DNA from: UBA6544 sp038131165
GTDB taxonomy: Bacteria; Pseudomonadota; Alphaproteobacteria; UBA8366
DNA length: 22,004 nt
Reading direction: 5' to 3'
NCBI GenBank assembly: GCA_038131165.1
Contig: JAYPOZ010000081.1
Coordinates: forward strand, 1 to 22,004
The notes below the pieces were generated by a model. The model saw nothing but the letters and a program-made list of their open reading frames with translations, searched no databases and had not been told where the DNA came from. Made by a program: the position numbers and the translations under genes. This document shows, piece after piece, positions 14,871 through 21,780 of this stretch. The first letter of the stretch is position 1. Each line of letters starts with the position of its first letter.

Positions 14871-15351
14871 GTTTACCGCCCCGGCAATCCTGACAATCGC
14901 CCTCGACCTCGACGACCGGAGTGGTAACATCGAAACCCGCGCGCGCCGCCCCCTCGCTTAACGCATCGGCAATGGCCGCCTCCTCGATCTCGGCAACCCG
15001 CCCGCACTCGCGGCAGATCAGAAACTGACCGCTGTGCCGCGCTTCGGGATGGGCGCAGCCGACATAGGCATTCCGGCTCGCGATGCGATGCACCAGCCCA
15101 TTCTCCATGAGAAAATCAATCGCCCGGTAGACCGTCATCGGTGCCGCATTTCCCGTCCCTTCTTCGTTCATCATGGCTAAAATATCGTAGGCGCCGACTG
15201 GCTTGTGGCTGCTCCAAATGAGCGAGAGCACTTCCCGTCGCAGCGGGGTGAACCGGGCGCCGCGTTCGGCGCAGAGCCTCTCCGCCAGGGAGAGCGCCTC
15301 GTCGACGCAGGCTCCGTGATCGTGATTCGGCTCGGGAAAGACGGATTCCAT
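14863..15351 (-). CDS. zur: Zinc uptake regulator, Fur family
   Basis: Metal-dependent repressor of zinc uptake genes, 162 residues. The N-terminal winged-helix DNA-binding part reads RFTPLRREVLSLIWSSHKPVGAYDIL and then MTVYRAIDFLMENGLVHRI. The dimerisation/metal part has AHPEARHSGQFLICRECGRVAEIE, and the C terminus has GDCQDCRGG. The CxxC pairs are the structural zinc site expected for Zur, and together with the znu neighbours they argue for Zur over Fur. The start ATG at 15351 is preceded by GGAG seven bases upstream. zur is first in the zur-znuC-znuB operon and faces znuA across 138 bases, so it probably controls both directions. Confidence 0.93.
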   Translation of the reverse strand: MESVFPEPNHDHGACVDEALSLAERLCAERGARFTPLRREVLSLIWSSHKPVGAYDILAMMNEEGTGNAAPMTVYRAIDFLMENGLVHRIASRNAYVGCAHPEARHSGQFLICRECGRVAEIEEAAIADALSEGAARAGFDVTTPVVEVEGDCQDCRGGKHD

Positions 15352-15431
15352 GTTGGTACTCCGGCGGTCTGAGTTCAGGGGCTTACCTGTCTGCTGCCGG
15401 GCGATTATAGCGAACCGGAATCGGTATTGCT

Positions 15432-15443
15432 ATGTTATAACAT
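15432..15443. promoter_or_regulatory. Perfect palindrome ATGTTATAACAT, possible accessory Zur half-site pair
   Basis: A 12-base perfect palindrome lies between zur and znuA, eight bases before the start of the better Zur-box match. It contains TGTTATA, the core of the Zur half-site, but the two halves are closer together than in the usual box. Confidence 0.4.
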
Positions 15444-15450
15444 TTATGTA

Positions 15451-15473
15451 TTTTTGTTATACTATATCATTTC
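15451..15473. promoter_or_regulatory. Zur box in the zur/znuA divergent region
   Basis: The core TGTTATACTATATCA, followed by TTTC, is centred on 15462. It matches the proteobacterial Zur consensus, whose inner part is TGTTATA-N-TATAACA, with one mismatch in the inner right half; the outer left arm is TTTT instead of GAAA. It lies 17 bases before the znuA ATG, inside an AT-rich block in an otherwise GC-rich region. A zinc-loaded Zur dimer here would shut off znuA and probably zur-znuCB. Confidence 0.7.
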
Positions 15474-15489
15474 ATGGACAACGACCCCG

Positions 15490-16446
15490 ATGCTCAAATC
15501 TTTGTCATTTTGCACGCTCGCTGCGGTCCTTTATCTGGTGCCGCAAAATCTTGCGGTTGCAGGCGGGCCTTCGGTCGTCGTCAGCATCAACCCTCTACAC
15601 TCGCTGGTCGCCGGGGTCATGCAGGGTGTTGCATCCCCCATGCTCCTGCTGACGCCGGGCAAGACGCCGCACAGCTACGCCATGCGGCCCTCCCAGGCGC
15701 AGGCTCTCAACACGGCGCAACTCGTCGTCTGGATCGGCCCGGAATTGGAAACCTTCCTGCGAAAACCGATCGAAGGATTGCCGAGAGCGACACGGATTCT
15801 CTCGATTTCGAAGGCGCCGGGCATCCAGCTCCTCAAGTCGCGCAACGGCGGCCCTTGGGCGCACCCTGCCTCAGACGCTCATTCCCACGGGAAGGAGCAT
15901 GAAAAAGGACACGGAGCGCATGGCGTCTACGACATGCATCTCTGGCTCGACCCGGAGAACGCCAAAGCGGCAATCCGAACCATCAAGGATATCCTCAGCG
16001 AAATCGATCCGGCCAATGCGCAACGGTACAGCAAGAACGCCCGAACCGTTGCCGCGGAGATCGAAGCGCTGACGCGCCATATCGAACAACAAACAACAGC
16101 GCTAAAGACTAGGCCGTACATTGTTTTCCACGATGCGTTTCAGTACTTCGAGCGGCGCTTCGGCCTGACGCCGGTCGGGGCCGTGACCATCAATCCGGAC
16201 CGCAAGCCCGGCGCGAAGCGGATTCACGACATCCGCCGGCGCATCGTCTCGCATCAGGCACAGTGCGTTTTTCGAGAACCGCAGTTCGCACCGCGCCTTA
16301 TCGAAACGCTTGCGGAAGATACCGGCGCCAGGATCGGCCTCCTCGATCCACTGGGAAGTACGGTGGCACCCGGCCCCGCGGCTTATGCACAGATCATGCG
16401 AAATCTATCGGCAGCGCTTTCCGATTGCCTGACGGGCAAGCATTAA
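15490..16446 (+). CDS. znuA: Zinc ABC transporter periplasmic zinc-binding protein
   Basis: Periplasmic zinc receptor, 318 residues. The N terminus MLKSLSFCTLAAVLYLVPQNLAVAGG is a signal peptide. Likely zinc ligands are His61 (TPHSYAMRPS), His150 (YDMHLWLDPENA) and His214 (IVFHDAFQYF). A His-rich loop at about 125-145 (AHSHGKEHEKGHGAHG) is characteristic of zinc rather than manganese receptors. The end has LLDPLG and YAQIMRNL. The ATG at 15490 is chosen because it starts the signal peptide; earlier in-frame codons would lie in the Zur box. The Shine-Dalgarno is weak. The gene is divergent from zur and overlaps the recO 3' end by four bases. Confidence 0.93.
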   Translation: MLKSLSFCTLAAVLYLVPQNLAVAGGPSVVVSINPLHSLVAGVMQGVASPMLLLTPGKTPHSYAMRPSQAQALNTAQLVVWIGPELETFLRKPIEGLPRATRILSISKAPGIQLLKSRNGGPWAHPASDAHSHGKEHEKGHGAHGVYDMHLWLDPENAKAAIRTIKDILSEIDPANAQRYSKNARTVAAEIEALTRHIEQQTTALKTRPYIVFHDAFQYFERRFGLTPVGAVTINPDRKPGAKRIHDIRRRIVSHQAQCVFREPQFAPRLIETLAEDTGARIGLLDPLGSTVAPGPAAYAQIMRNLSAALSDCLTGKH

Positions 16447-17177
16447 GTTCCGCGCCGCCACCTTTCGCCCAAACGGTCGCGGGCATCCGGCAGAAGTTTG
16501 CCGTGCGGCGCCAGCATATGACGCTCCAGGAAATATCCGGTCAGCCGCAATCCGTCCGATAAAGCACCCTTCTCCAAAGTGCCGGTTTCCACTGGCGCTT
16601 GGGCGGTCAGGAAGCGCGGCAGCACCAGGAGTTTCTCCCGGTAGGCGGCACCTGCCGCCGCGGAGACGGCGCGGCCGCTCTTGGGCGAGACGTATGCCAG
16701 GTCTTCTGTCACGCCGGTCGCGGCACAGCTTTCGAGATCTAGCCCGAACCCGAGTTCACCGAGGAGCGAAAGCTCCCAACCGACATAAGCCGCCTCCCAG
16801 CCCTCGCCCGGCAGAAGGGTCAGAAGTTCGCGCAGGGACGCAAACAGTTCCGCATGCGGTTCGCGTTCCGGCAGGCAGGCGTCGATCAAGGCGCATGCCG
16901 ATGACATTGCGGCCAACCGATCCGGGTCCGACAAGACGCGGGCCGAATGGCTGTCCAACAATTCGACGGTGATATTTCCGAGATGCTCCTCCAACCGGGC
17001 GCGCCAGACGGCACTCACCTCGTTGCCGGGTTGCAGGATTCCGCGCTGCTTCTGGGAATTTCCGCCCCGCACCAAACCTGCGTGGCGTCCGTGCTCGCGC
17101 GTCAGCAGATGCAAGATGACGGACGACTCGCCGTGTTTGCGAAGGCTTAGAACGATGCCGTCGTCACGCCAATCCAT
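16443..17177 (-). CDS. recO: DNA repair protein RecO
   Basis: Recombination mediator that, with RecR, loads RecA on SSB-coated single strands. 244 residues, the usual length. It opens with the OB-fold region MDWRDDGIVLSLRKHGESSVILHLLTREHG and GLVRGGNSQKQRGILQPGNEV, followed by the helical part with EGWEAAYVGWELSLLGELGFGLDL, in which the alphaproteobacterial CAATG segment follows. The end has LTGYFLERHML. It lies 21 bases after era in the rnc-era-recO order and is probably co-transcribed. Its stop region overlaps the znuA stop by four bases, tail to tail. Confidence 0.92.
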   Translation of the reverse strand: MDWRDDGIVLSLRKHGESSVILHLLTREHGRHAGLVRGGNSQKQRGILQPGNEVSAVWRARLEEHLGNITVELLDSHSARVLSDPDRLAAMSSACALIDACLPEREPHAELFASLRELLTLLPGEGWEAAYVGWELSLLGELGFGLDLESCAATGVTEDLAYVSPKSGRAVSAAAGAAYREKLLVLPRFLTAQAPVETGTLEKGALSDGLRLTGYFLERHMLAPHGKLLPDARDRLGERWRRGT

Positions 17178-17198
17178 CGCTAATCCGCACGATGCGCC

Positions 17199-18104
17199 CT
17201 AAGCATTGAAATTCAATCCCCAGGCGCTGTAGCGCGATTGGTCGTCCATCCATTTGTCCCGCACCTTCACGTGAATGAACAAGTGTACGTTGCGACCGAA
17301 TATTTCCATGAGGTCCTGACGCGCGGAGGCGCCAATTTCCTTCACCTTCACGCCCTTCTTGCCGAGAATAATCGACTTCTGAGAATCTCTCTGGACGTAG
17401 ATCGTCTGGTTGATCTTTACGCTGCCGTCCTTGAATTCCTCCCAGGAGTCTGTCTCGACCGTCGTCGCATAAGGCACTTCCTGATGGGTCTGCAGAAAGA
17501 GGTATTCGCGCGTCACTTCCGCCGCCATCAGGCGTTGCGGCAGGTCGGAGAGTTGGTCCTCCGGAAACATCCAGGGCCCGGGCGGCAACAATCCAACCAG
17601 CTTATCCATAATGTCGGAAACACCGTCTCCCTTTAGGGCCGAGACCATGAATGTCTCCTCGAAGAGACCCGTCTCGTTCAGCTTCGCCGCCAACGCCAAG
17701 AGCTCATCCCGCTTGATCAAATCGATCTTGTTGAGAATGAGGAACGCCTTGCGCTGCGTCTTTTTCAAGCCGTCGACGATGCGCTGTGTGTCCTGATCGA
17801 CGCCACGCTTGGCATCGACGACCAGCATGATCCGGTCCGCTTCGGCGGCCCCGCGCCAGGCGGCGTCGACCATGGCGCGATCCAGCCGGCGGCGCGGCGC
17901 AAAAATGCCGGGCGTATCGATGAAGACGAGTTGCGTCTTCTCCCGGACCGCGATGCCCATGATCCGAATGCGGGTGGTCTGGACCTTATGCGTGACGATA
18001 CTGACCTTGGCACCGACGAGTTGATTGATCAGCGTCGATTTACCGGCATTCGGCGCGCCCAAGACAGCGATGAACCCACACCGCGTATTCGCCACCTCAG
18101 ACAT
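17199..18104 (-). CDS. era: GTPase Era
   Basis: Ras-like GTPase that binds the 16S rRNA 3' end and checks 30S subunit assembly. 301 residues. G1 GAPNAGKS at 16-23, G2 region THKVQTTR, G3 DTPG at 63-66 and G4 NKID at 125-128 are present. The C-terminal KH domain has SQKSIILGKKGVKVKEIG. The ATG at 18104 lies eight bases inside rnc and gives the family length; the frame is open back to 18248, but that part overlaps rnc and has no similarity. rnc-era is a conserved pair. Confidence 0.96.
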   Translation of the reverse strand: MSEVANTRCGFIAVLGAPNAGKSTLINQLVGAKVSIVTHKVQTTRIRIMGIAVREKTQLVFIDTPGIFAPRRRLDRAMVDAAWRGAAEADRIMLVVDAKRGVDQDTQRIVDGLKKTQRKAFLILNKIDLIKRDELLALAAKLNETGLFEETFMVSALKGDGVSDIMDKLVGLLPPGPWMFPEDQLSDLPQRLMAAEVTREYLFLQTHQEVPYATTVETDSWEEFKDGSVKINQTIYVQRDSQKSIILGKKGVKVKEIGASARQDLMEIFGRNVHLFIHVKVRDKWMDDQSRYSAWGLNFNA

Positions 18105-18768
18105 TTGCGCCCACCTCAGCCAATAGTTTTTCCGCCGCTTCCCGCTCCGCCGCTCGTTTCGAAGCGCCGACACCTTCCACCGGCTCCGCCCCTTCGACGG
18201 ACACGGAAACAGTGAATACCGGTGCATGATCCGGCCCGTCGCGCCCAACGATCCTGTAGTCGGGCAGCGGCAGGCCGCGCGCCTGAGCCCATTCCTGCAG
18301 AACCGTCTTGGCGTCCTCCGGCGGATTCAGCGGCGCATGCAACCGCTTCGTCCAATAGCGCTCGATAAACCGGCGCGCGGCGCCGATGCCACCATCTCGA
18401 TAGAGTGCCGCAATCAACGCCTCGCATACATCCGCCAGGATTGCATCGTTCTCCCGCCCGCCGGAATCCGCCTCGCCCCGGCTCAGAAGGATATGCGCCG
18501 CAAGCCCGGCCTCCCGGGCGACCTCTGCCAGGGTTTCGCGCCGCACCAAATCCGCGTGACGCTTCGCAAGCCCGCCTTCCCTCTCCTCTGGATAGGCATC
18601 CAGCAGAATATCGGCAATGGTAAACCCGAGCACCCGGTCACCCAGAAACTCAAGCCGTTCGTAGCTGGCGCGCCCGTTCAGCGCGACGCTTCGATGCGTC
18701 AGCGCTTGCTCAAGGAGCGTTTGGGAAGCGAACTCGTGCCCCAGGGCTTGTATCAGATCTTCGTTCAT
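18097..18768 (-). CDS. rnc: Ribonuclease III
   Basis: Double-strand-specific endoribonuclease acting on rRNA precursors and structured mRNAs. 223 residues. The signature ERLEFLGDRVL spans 37-47 with E40 and D44; D113 and E116 (ADVCEALIAALY) complete the metal site. The double-stranded RNA-binding domain covers about 151-220 (DAKTVLQEWAQARGLPLPDY, ASKRAAEREAAEKLL). The start is the ATG at 18768, giving MNEDLIQALGHEF. There is no evident Shine-Dalgarno, and the sequence before it is AT-rich (TATATATCGAAT). It lies between lepB and era in a conserved order. Confidence 0.95.
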   Translation of the reverse strand: MNEDLIQALGHEFASQTLLEQALTHRSVALNGRASYERLEFLGDRVLGFTIADILLDAYPEEREGGLAKRHADLVRRETLAEVAREAGLAAHILLSRGEADSGGRENDAILADVCEALIAALYRDGGIGAARRFIERYWTKRLHAPLNPPEDAKTVLQEWAQARGLPLPDYRIVGRDGPDHAPVFTVSVSVEGAEPVEGVGASKRAAEREAAEKLLAEVGANV

Positions 18769-18785
18769 ATTCGATATATACACGA

Positions 18786-18803
18786 TCGCGGTGCCGTCCG
18801 CGA
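18786..18803. promoter_or_regulatory. Hairpin in the lepB-rnc spacer
   Basis: TCGCGG at 18786-18791 and CCGCGA at 18798-18803 form a 6-bp stem with a 6-base loop in the 56-base gap between lepB and rnc, about 17 bases upstream of the rnc start. It could influence rnc translation or be an RNase III target by analogy with rnc autoregulation in E. coli, but the stem is short. Confidence 0.25.
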
Positions 18804-18824
18804 CCGCCGCGGCTTCCGTGCCGC

Positions 18825-19601
18825 TCACTCGATACCGTCGAGAATACGTCCGAACCGCCAGCGCCAAACCTCGAAAAACCACGCATCTTGCGGTTTCGAG
18901 AAGAACAGGAATTCAGCCCGACCGACCAGGTTCTCCATCGGAACGGTCCAATTGAAGCGGCTGTCGAGCGAGTTATCCCTGTTGTCGCCCATCGCAAAGT
19001 AATGCCCGTCCGGCACCGTCCATTCGCGCGTATTGTCCATTCGGCCGAAATCGCCTTCAGCCTCGATCAATTGGTGTTGGCGGCCGTTGGGCAGGGTTTC
19101 GATGTACAGCGCCGCCTTCGTGGCGCCATACCGTGCCTCGCCAAACGTGAATTCGCCGATCTTCAAGCGACGCACAGGTTCGCCATTGATGTGCAAAATG
19201 CCGGAGACGACTTTTACCCGGTCGCCCGGCAGCCCAACGATGCGTTTGATGTAGTCTTTTTCGAAATTGCTGTCGCGGACCGGATACTTGAATACGGCGA
19301 CATCCCCGCGTTCCGGTGCGCTGCCCAGAATGCGCCCCTCGAACAATGGCAGGCTGAACGGAAGCGAATGGCGGCTATAGCCGTAAGAGAATTTCGAGAC
19401 GAACAGGTAATCGCCAATAAGCAATGTCGGTATCATGGAACCCGACGGAATGCTGAACGGTTCATAGGCAAACGTGCGTATGCCGACCGCGATCACCACC
19501 GCATAGATCACGGTCCGAACGAGTTCGATCACACCTTCAAATTTGGCGAGAAGACCTTGCGGCTCCGATCCGCCGGGCTTATCGGCCTTATCAGAATTCA
19601 T
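18825..19601 (-). CDS. lepB: Signal peptidase I
   Basis: Membrane-bound serine protease that removes signal peptides on the periplasmic side. 258 residues. One N-terminal helix (about 26-43, LVRTVIYAVVIAVGIRTFAYEPF) precedes the catalytic serine Ser55 in SIPSGSMIPTLLIGDYL. The catalytic lysine is Lys119 in DYIKRIVGLPGD. GHYFAMGDNRDNSLDSR is the conserved box E. The start at 19601 is the first ATG and gives the family length. lepB normally follows acpS, but here kdgK and eda, on the other strand, stand between them, so lepB probably needs its own promoter in 19602-19791. I could not assign one. Confidence 0.95.
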   Translation of the reverse strand: MNSDKADKPGGSEPQGLLAKFEGVIELVRTVIYAVVIAVGIRTFAYEPFSIPSGSMIPTLLIGDYLFVSKFSYGYSRHSLPFSLPLFEGRILGSAPERGDVAVFKYPVRDSNFEKDYIKRIVGLPGDRVKVVSGILHINGEPVRRLKIGEFTFGEARYGATKAALYIETLPNGRQHQLIEAEGDFGRMDNTREWTVPDGHYFAMGDNRDNSLDSRFNWTVPMENLVGRAEFLFFSKPQDAWFFEVWRWRFGRILDGIE

Positions 19602-19791
19602 ATATGCGCTCGATGGCCGTTCAAATACCGGCTTTACAGCCGCCCCTAGGGTCGGCCAATGTGGTCGCCGGGGACTCGATAGTCAAGCGCGCTGGCCGGC
19701 CGATTTCGGGCAGGATAGAAGTTAAGAGCAATCGGACCGCTCCAACGCGCAAGGCAAATTCTCGCATCACAGTTGGCCCAACAATGTTTCG

Positions 19792-20742
19792 ATGAATAGG
19801 TTCACTGCAAATCCGCGCGTTGCCTGCATCGGAGAATGCATGCTCGAATTGAGCGGCGACTTGCCCCAGCCGATGAGGCTCTCATACGGCGGCGACACTT
19901 TGAACACGGCGATCTATTTGGCGCGCCTCGGTGTGCGGACCGACTACATCACCGCCCTCGGCGACGATCCCTACAGCGATTGGATGCGCGCTCAATGGCA
20001 ATCCGAAGGCGTTGGCGTCAGGCATGTCATTCGCGCTCAAGGGCGCTTGCCCGGCTTCTATGCAATCCGCACCGATGATCACGGCGAACGGCAATTCCAT
20101 TATTGGCGCGATCGGGCGCCAGCCCGGAACCTCTTCGACTTCCCGGAATGCGATGCCGTCATGGCACAAATCGATCGATACGACTGCCTCTACTTCAGCG
20201 GAATAACGCTGTCGATCTACAGCGTCGCTCATCGTGCGCGGCTTTTCAAAGTTCTGGAAACCGCGCGGAAGGGTGGATGCCTGATCGCCTTCGACAGCAA
20301 CTATCGCGAGCGCGGTTGGCCGGATGCGCGGACCGCGCGCCATGCATTCGACGAAGCCCTAGCGCGGACCGATATCGCCTTGCCGACCTTGACGGACGAG
20401 CAAGCCCTTTTCGAAGATGCCGATGCGGCAGCCTGCGCCCGGCGCCTCCACGCGGCGGGCGTGTCGGAGGTGATCGTCAAACTGGATGCCGCCGGCTGCC
20501 TTGTCTCCCTCACGGAGGAAGACGTGCTGGCGCCGACCGCGGAGATCAGAACGCCGGTGGACACGACGGGGGCCGGAGACTCCTTCAACGCCGTTTATCT
20601 CGCCGCCAGGCTCCGCGGCGCGTCAGCCATCGCCGCCGCGGAACAAGCCCACCGCCTCGCGGCGGAAGTCATCATGCATCCAGGGGCGATCATTCCGCGG
20701 GCCGCGATGCCGGCGTTAACCCTTCCGGGAGACCCAGGATGA
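19792..20742 (+). CDS. kdgK: 2-dehydro-3-deoxygluconokinase (PfkB family)
   Basis: Phosphorylates 2-keto-3-deoxygluconate to KDPG. 316 residues, PfkB fold. Visible are VACIGECMLEL, the early glycine motif SYGGDTLNTAIYLARLG, the region FYAIRTDDHGERQFHYWRDRAP, DSNYRERGW, and the C-terminal PfkB signature DTTGAGDSFNAVYLAARL with catalytic Asp263. The immediate overlap (ATGA) with a KDPG aldolase gene supports KDG kinase over other sugar kinases. The start ATG at 19792 has no clear Shine-Dalgarno; a later ATG at 19840 has GGAG upstream but would cut the conserved first strand. It is inserted between lepB and acpS in the opposite orientation. Confidence 0.9.
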   Translation: MNRFTANPRVACIGECMLELSGDLPQPMRLSYGGDTLNTAIYLARLGVRTDYITALGDDPYSDWMRAQWQSEGVGVRHVIRAQGRLPGFYAIRTDDHGERQFHYWRDRAPARNLFDFPECDAVMAQIDRYDCLYFSGITLSIYSVAHRARLFKVLETARKGGCLIAFDSNYRERGWPDARTARHAFDEALARTDIALPTLTDEQALFEDADAAACARRLHAAGVSEVIVKLDAAGCLVSLTEEDVLAPTAEIRTPVDTTGAGDSFNAVYLAARLRGASAIAAAEQAHRLAAEVIMHPGAIIPRAAMPALTLPGDPG

Positions 20743-21404
20743 AAGATACCATGGCGCAGGCCGGGATCATTCCGGTGCTGATCTTTCCCGAGACGGCGCA
20801 CGCGGCACCCACCGCCGAAGCATTGATCGCCGGGGGCCTGCCGGTGCTGGAGATCACGTTACGGACGGATGCCGCCTGGCAGGCCCTGGAGACAATTGTG
20901 GCCGCACAGCCACAAGCCGTCATCGGCGTCGGCACCGTTCTGGAGGTGGCACAGTTGTCGCGCGCCAAAGACCTCGGCGCGCTATTCGCGGTGAGTCCCG
21001 GTTTCGACCCCGCTCTGGCGGAGGCCGCGGCCCAACTCGACCTGTTCTATCTGCCGGGCGTAGCGACGGCTTCCGAAATCATGAGCGCACGCCGCGCCGG
21101 ATTTCGCTTTCTGAAATTCTTCCCGGCGGAGGCCGCGGGCGGCCAGGCGATGCTAAAAAACTTCGCATCGCCCTTTTCCGACATCCAATTCTGCCCGACC
21201 GGCGGCATAGGCGCCGCCAACTGCGCCCAATACCTCGCCCTCTCGAACGTCGTCTGCGTCGGAGGCAGTTGGGTCGCCACGGTCGAGGACATGGCCACGG
21301 AAAATTGGTCCGGGATCGAAGAAAAAGCACGGGCCGCCCGACGCATCGCCGAACAATCGGTTACTCCGCCGCCTCCGCCATCTCTTTTGGCACAGCGGAA
21401 ATGA
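20739..21404 (+). CDS. eda: 2-dehydro-3-deoxyphosphogluconate (KDPG) aldolase
   Basis: Cleaves KDPG to pyruvate and glyceraldehyde 3-phosphate, the last step of the Entner-Doudoroff and uronate routes. 221 residues. The active-site residues fall at E38, R42, T66, P87 and K126, each exactly seven less than E. coli Eda E45, R49, T73, P94 and K133; K126 in FLKFFPAE forms the Schiff base. GGIGAANCAQYLAL is the phosphate-binding end. The start overlaps the kdgK stop as ATGA, so translation is coupled. The C-terminal tail (TPPPPPSLLAQRK) is Pro-rich and is encoded where the gene overlaps the acpS 3' end by 44 bases, so the tail may be a late addition. Confidence 0.95.
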   Translation: MKDTMAQAGIIPVLIFPETAHAAPTAEALIAGGLPVLEITLRTDAAWQALETIVAAQPQAVIGVGTVLEVAQLSRAKDLGALFAVSPGFDPALAEAAAQLDLFYLPGVATASEIMSARRAGFRFLKFFPAEAAGGQAMLKNFASPFSDIQFCPTGGIGAANCAQYLALSNVVCVGGSWVATVEDMATENWSGIEEKARAARRIAEQSVTPPPPPSLLAQRK

Positions 21405-21780
21405 TCACGACGGCCTGTGCCAATGGAAAATCATCCGTAATGGTGAGGTCGATTTGTGCCGCCATGCCTTCGGGCACGAGGGTATCGAGGCGCGCCTTCG
21501 CCCCGCCTGTCAGGGCCATCGTCGGCCTGCCCGATTTCAGATTGACGACGCCGAGGTCCCGCCAGAAGACGCCCCGGCGAAATCCGGTACCGAGCGCTTT
21601 CGAGCATGCTTCCTTAGCCGCAAAACGCTTTGCATAACTGGCGGCACGGTTCGTACGCCGATCCGATTTCCGGCGTTCAGTCTCGGTAAAAATCCGACTC
21701 ACGAACCGGTCCGGAAACCGTTCCAGTGTTTTCTCGATGCGCCGGATGTCAATCAGGTCGCTACCGATCCCGAGAATCAT
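21361..21780 (-). CDS. acpS: Holo-[acyl-carrier-protein] synthase
   Basis: Transfers 4'-phosphopantetheine from CoA to acyl carrier protein. 139 residues. The N-terminal MILGIGSDLIDIRRIEK carries the metal-binding Asp, and RFAAKEACSKALGTGF has the catalytic Glu and Lys of the family motif. GRPTMALTGGAKARL and a VVISAVPKE end complete the fold. The ATG at 21780 shares one base with the pdxJ stop (TGATG), so the two are coupled; the frame continues upstream to 21972 but overlaps pdxJ. The 3' end overlaps eda by 44 bases on the opposite strand. Confidence 0.95.
   Translation of the reverse strand: MILGIGSDLIDIRRIEKTLERFPDRFVSRIFTETERRKSDRRTNRAASYAKRFAAKEACSKALGTGFRRGVFWRDLGVVNLKSGRPTMALTGGAKARLDTLVPEGMAAQIDLTITDDFPLAQAVVIISAVPKEMAEAAE

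Noticed and set aside
14871..14930. Longer znuC start 20 codons upstream
   Set aside because: It lies wholly inside the zur coding region and adds no recognisable ABC sequence; the ATG at 14870 gives the usual overlap.
18888..19649. 253-codon plus-strand frame opposite lepB
   Set aside because: Shadow of lepB, whose catalytic serine and lysine motifs are complete on the other strand.
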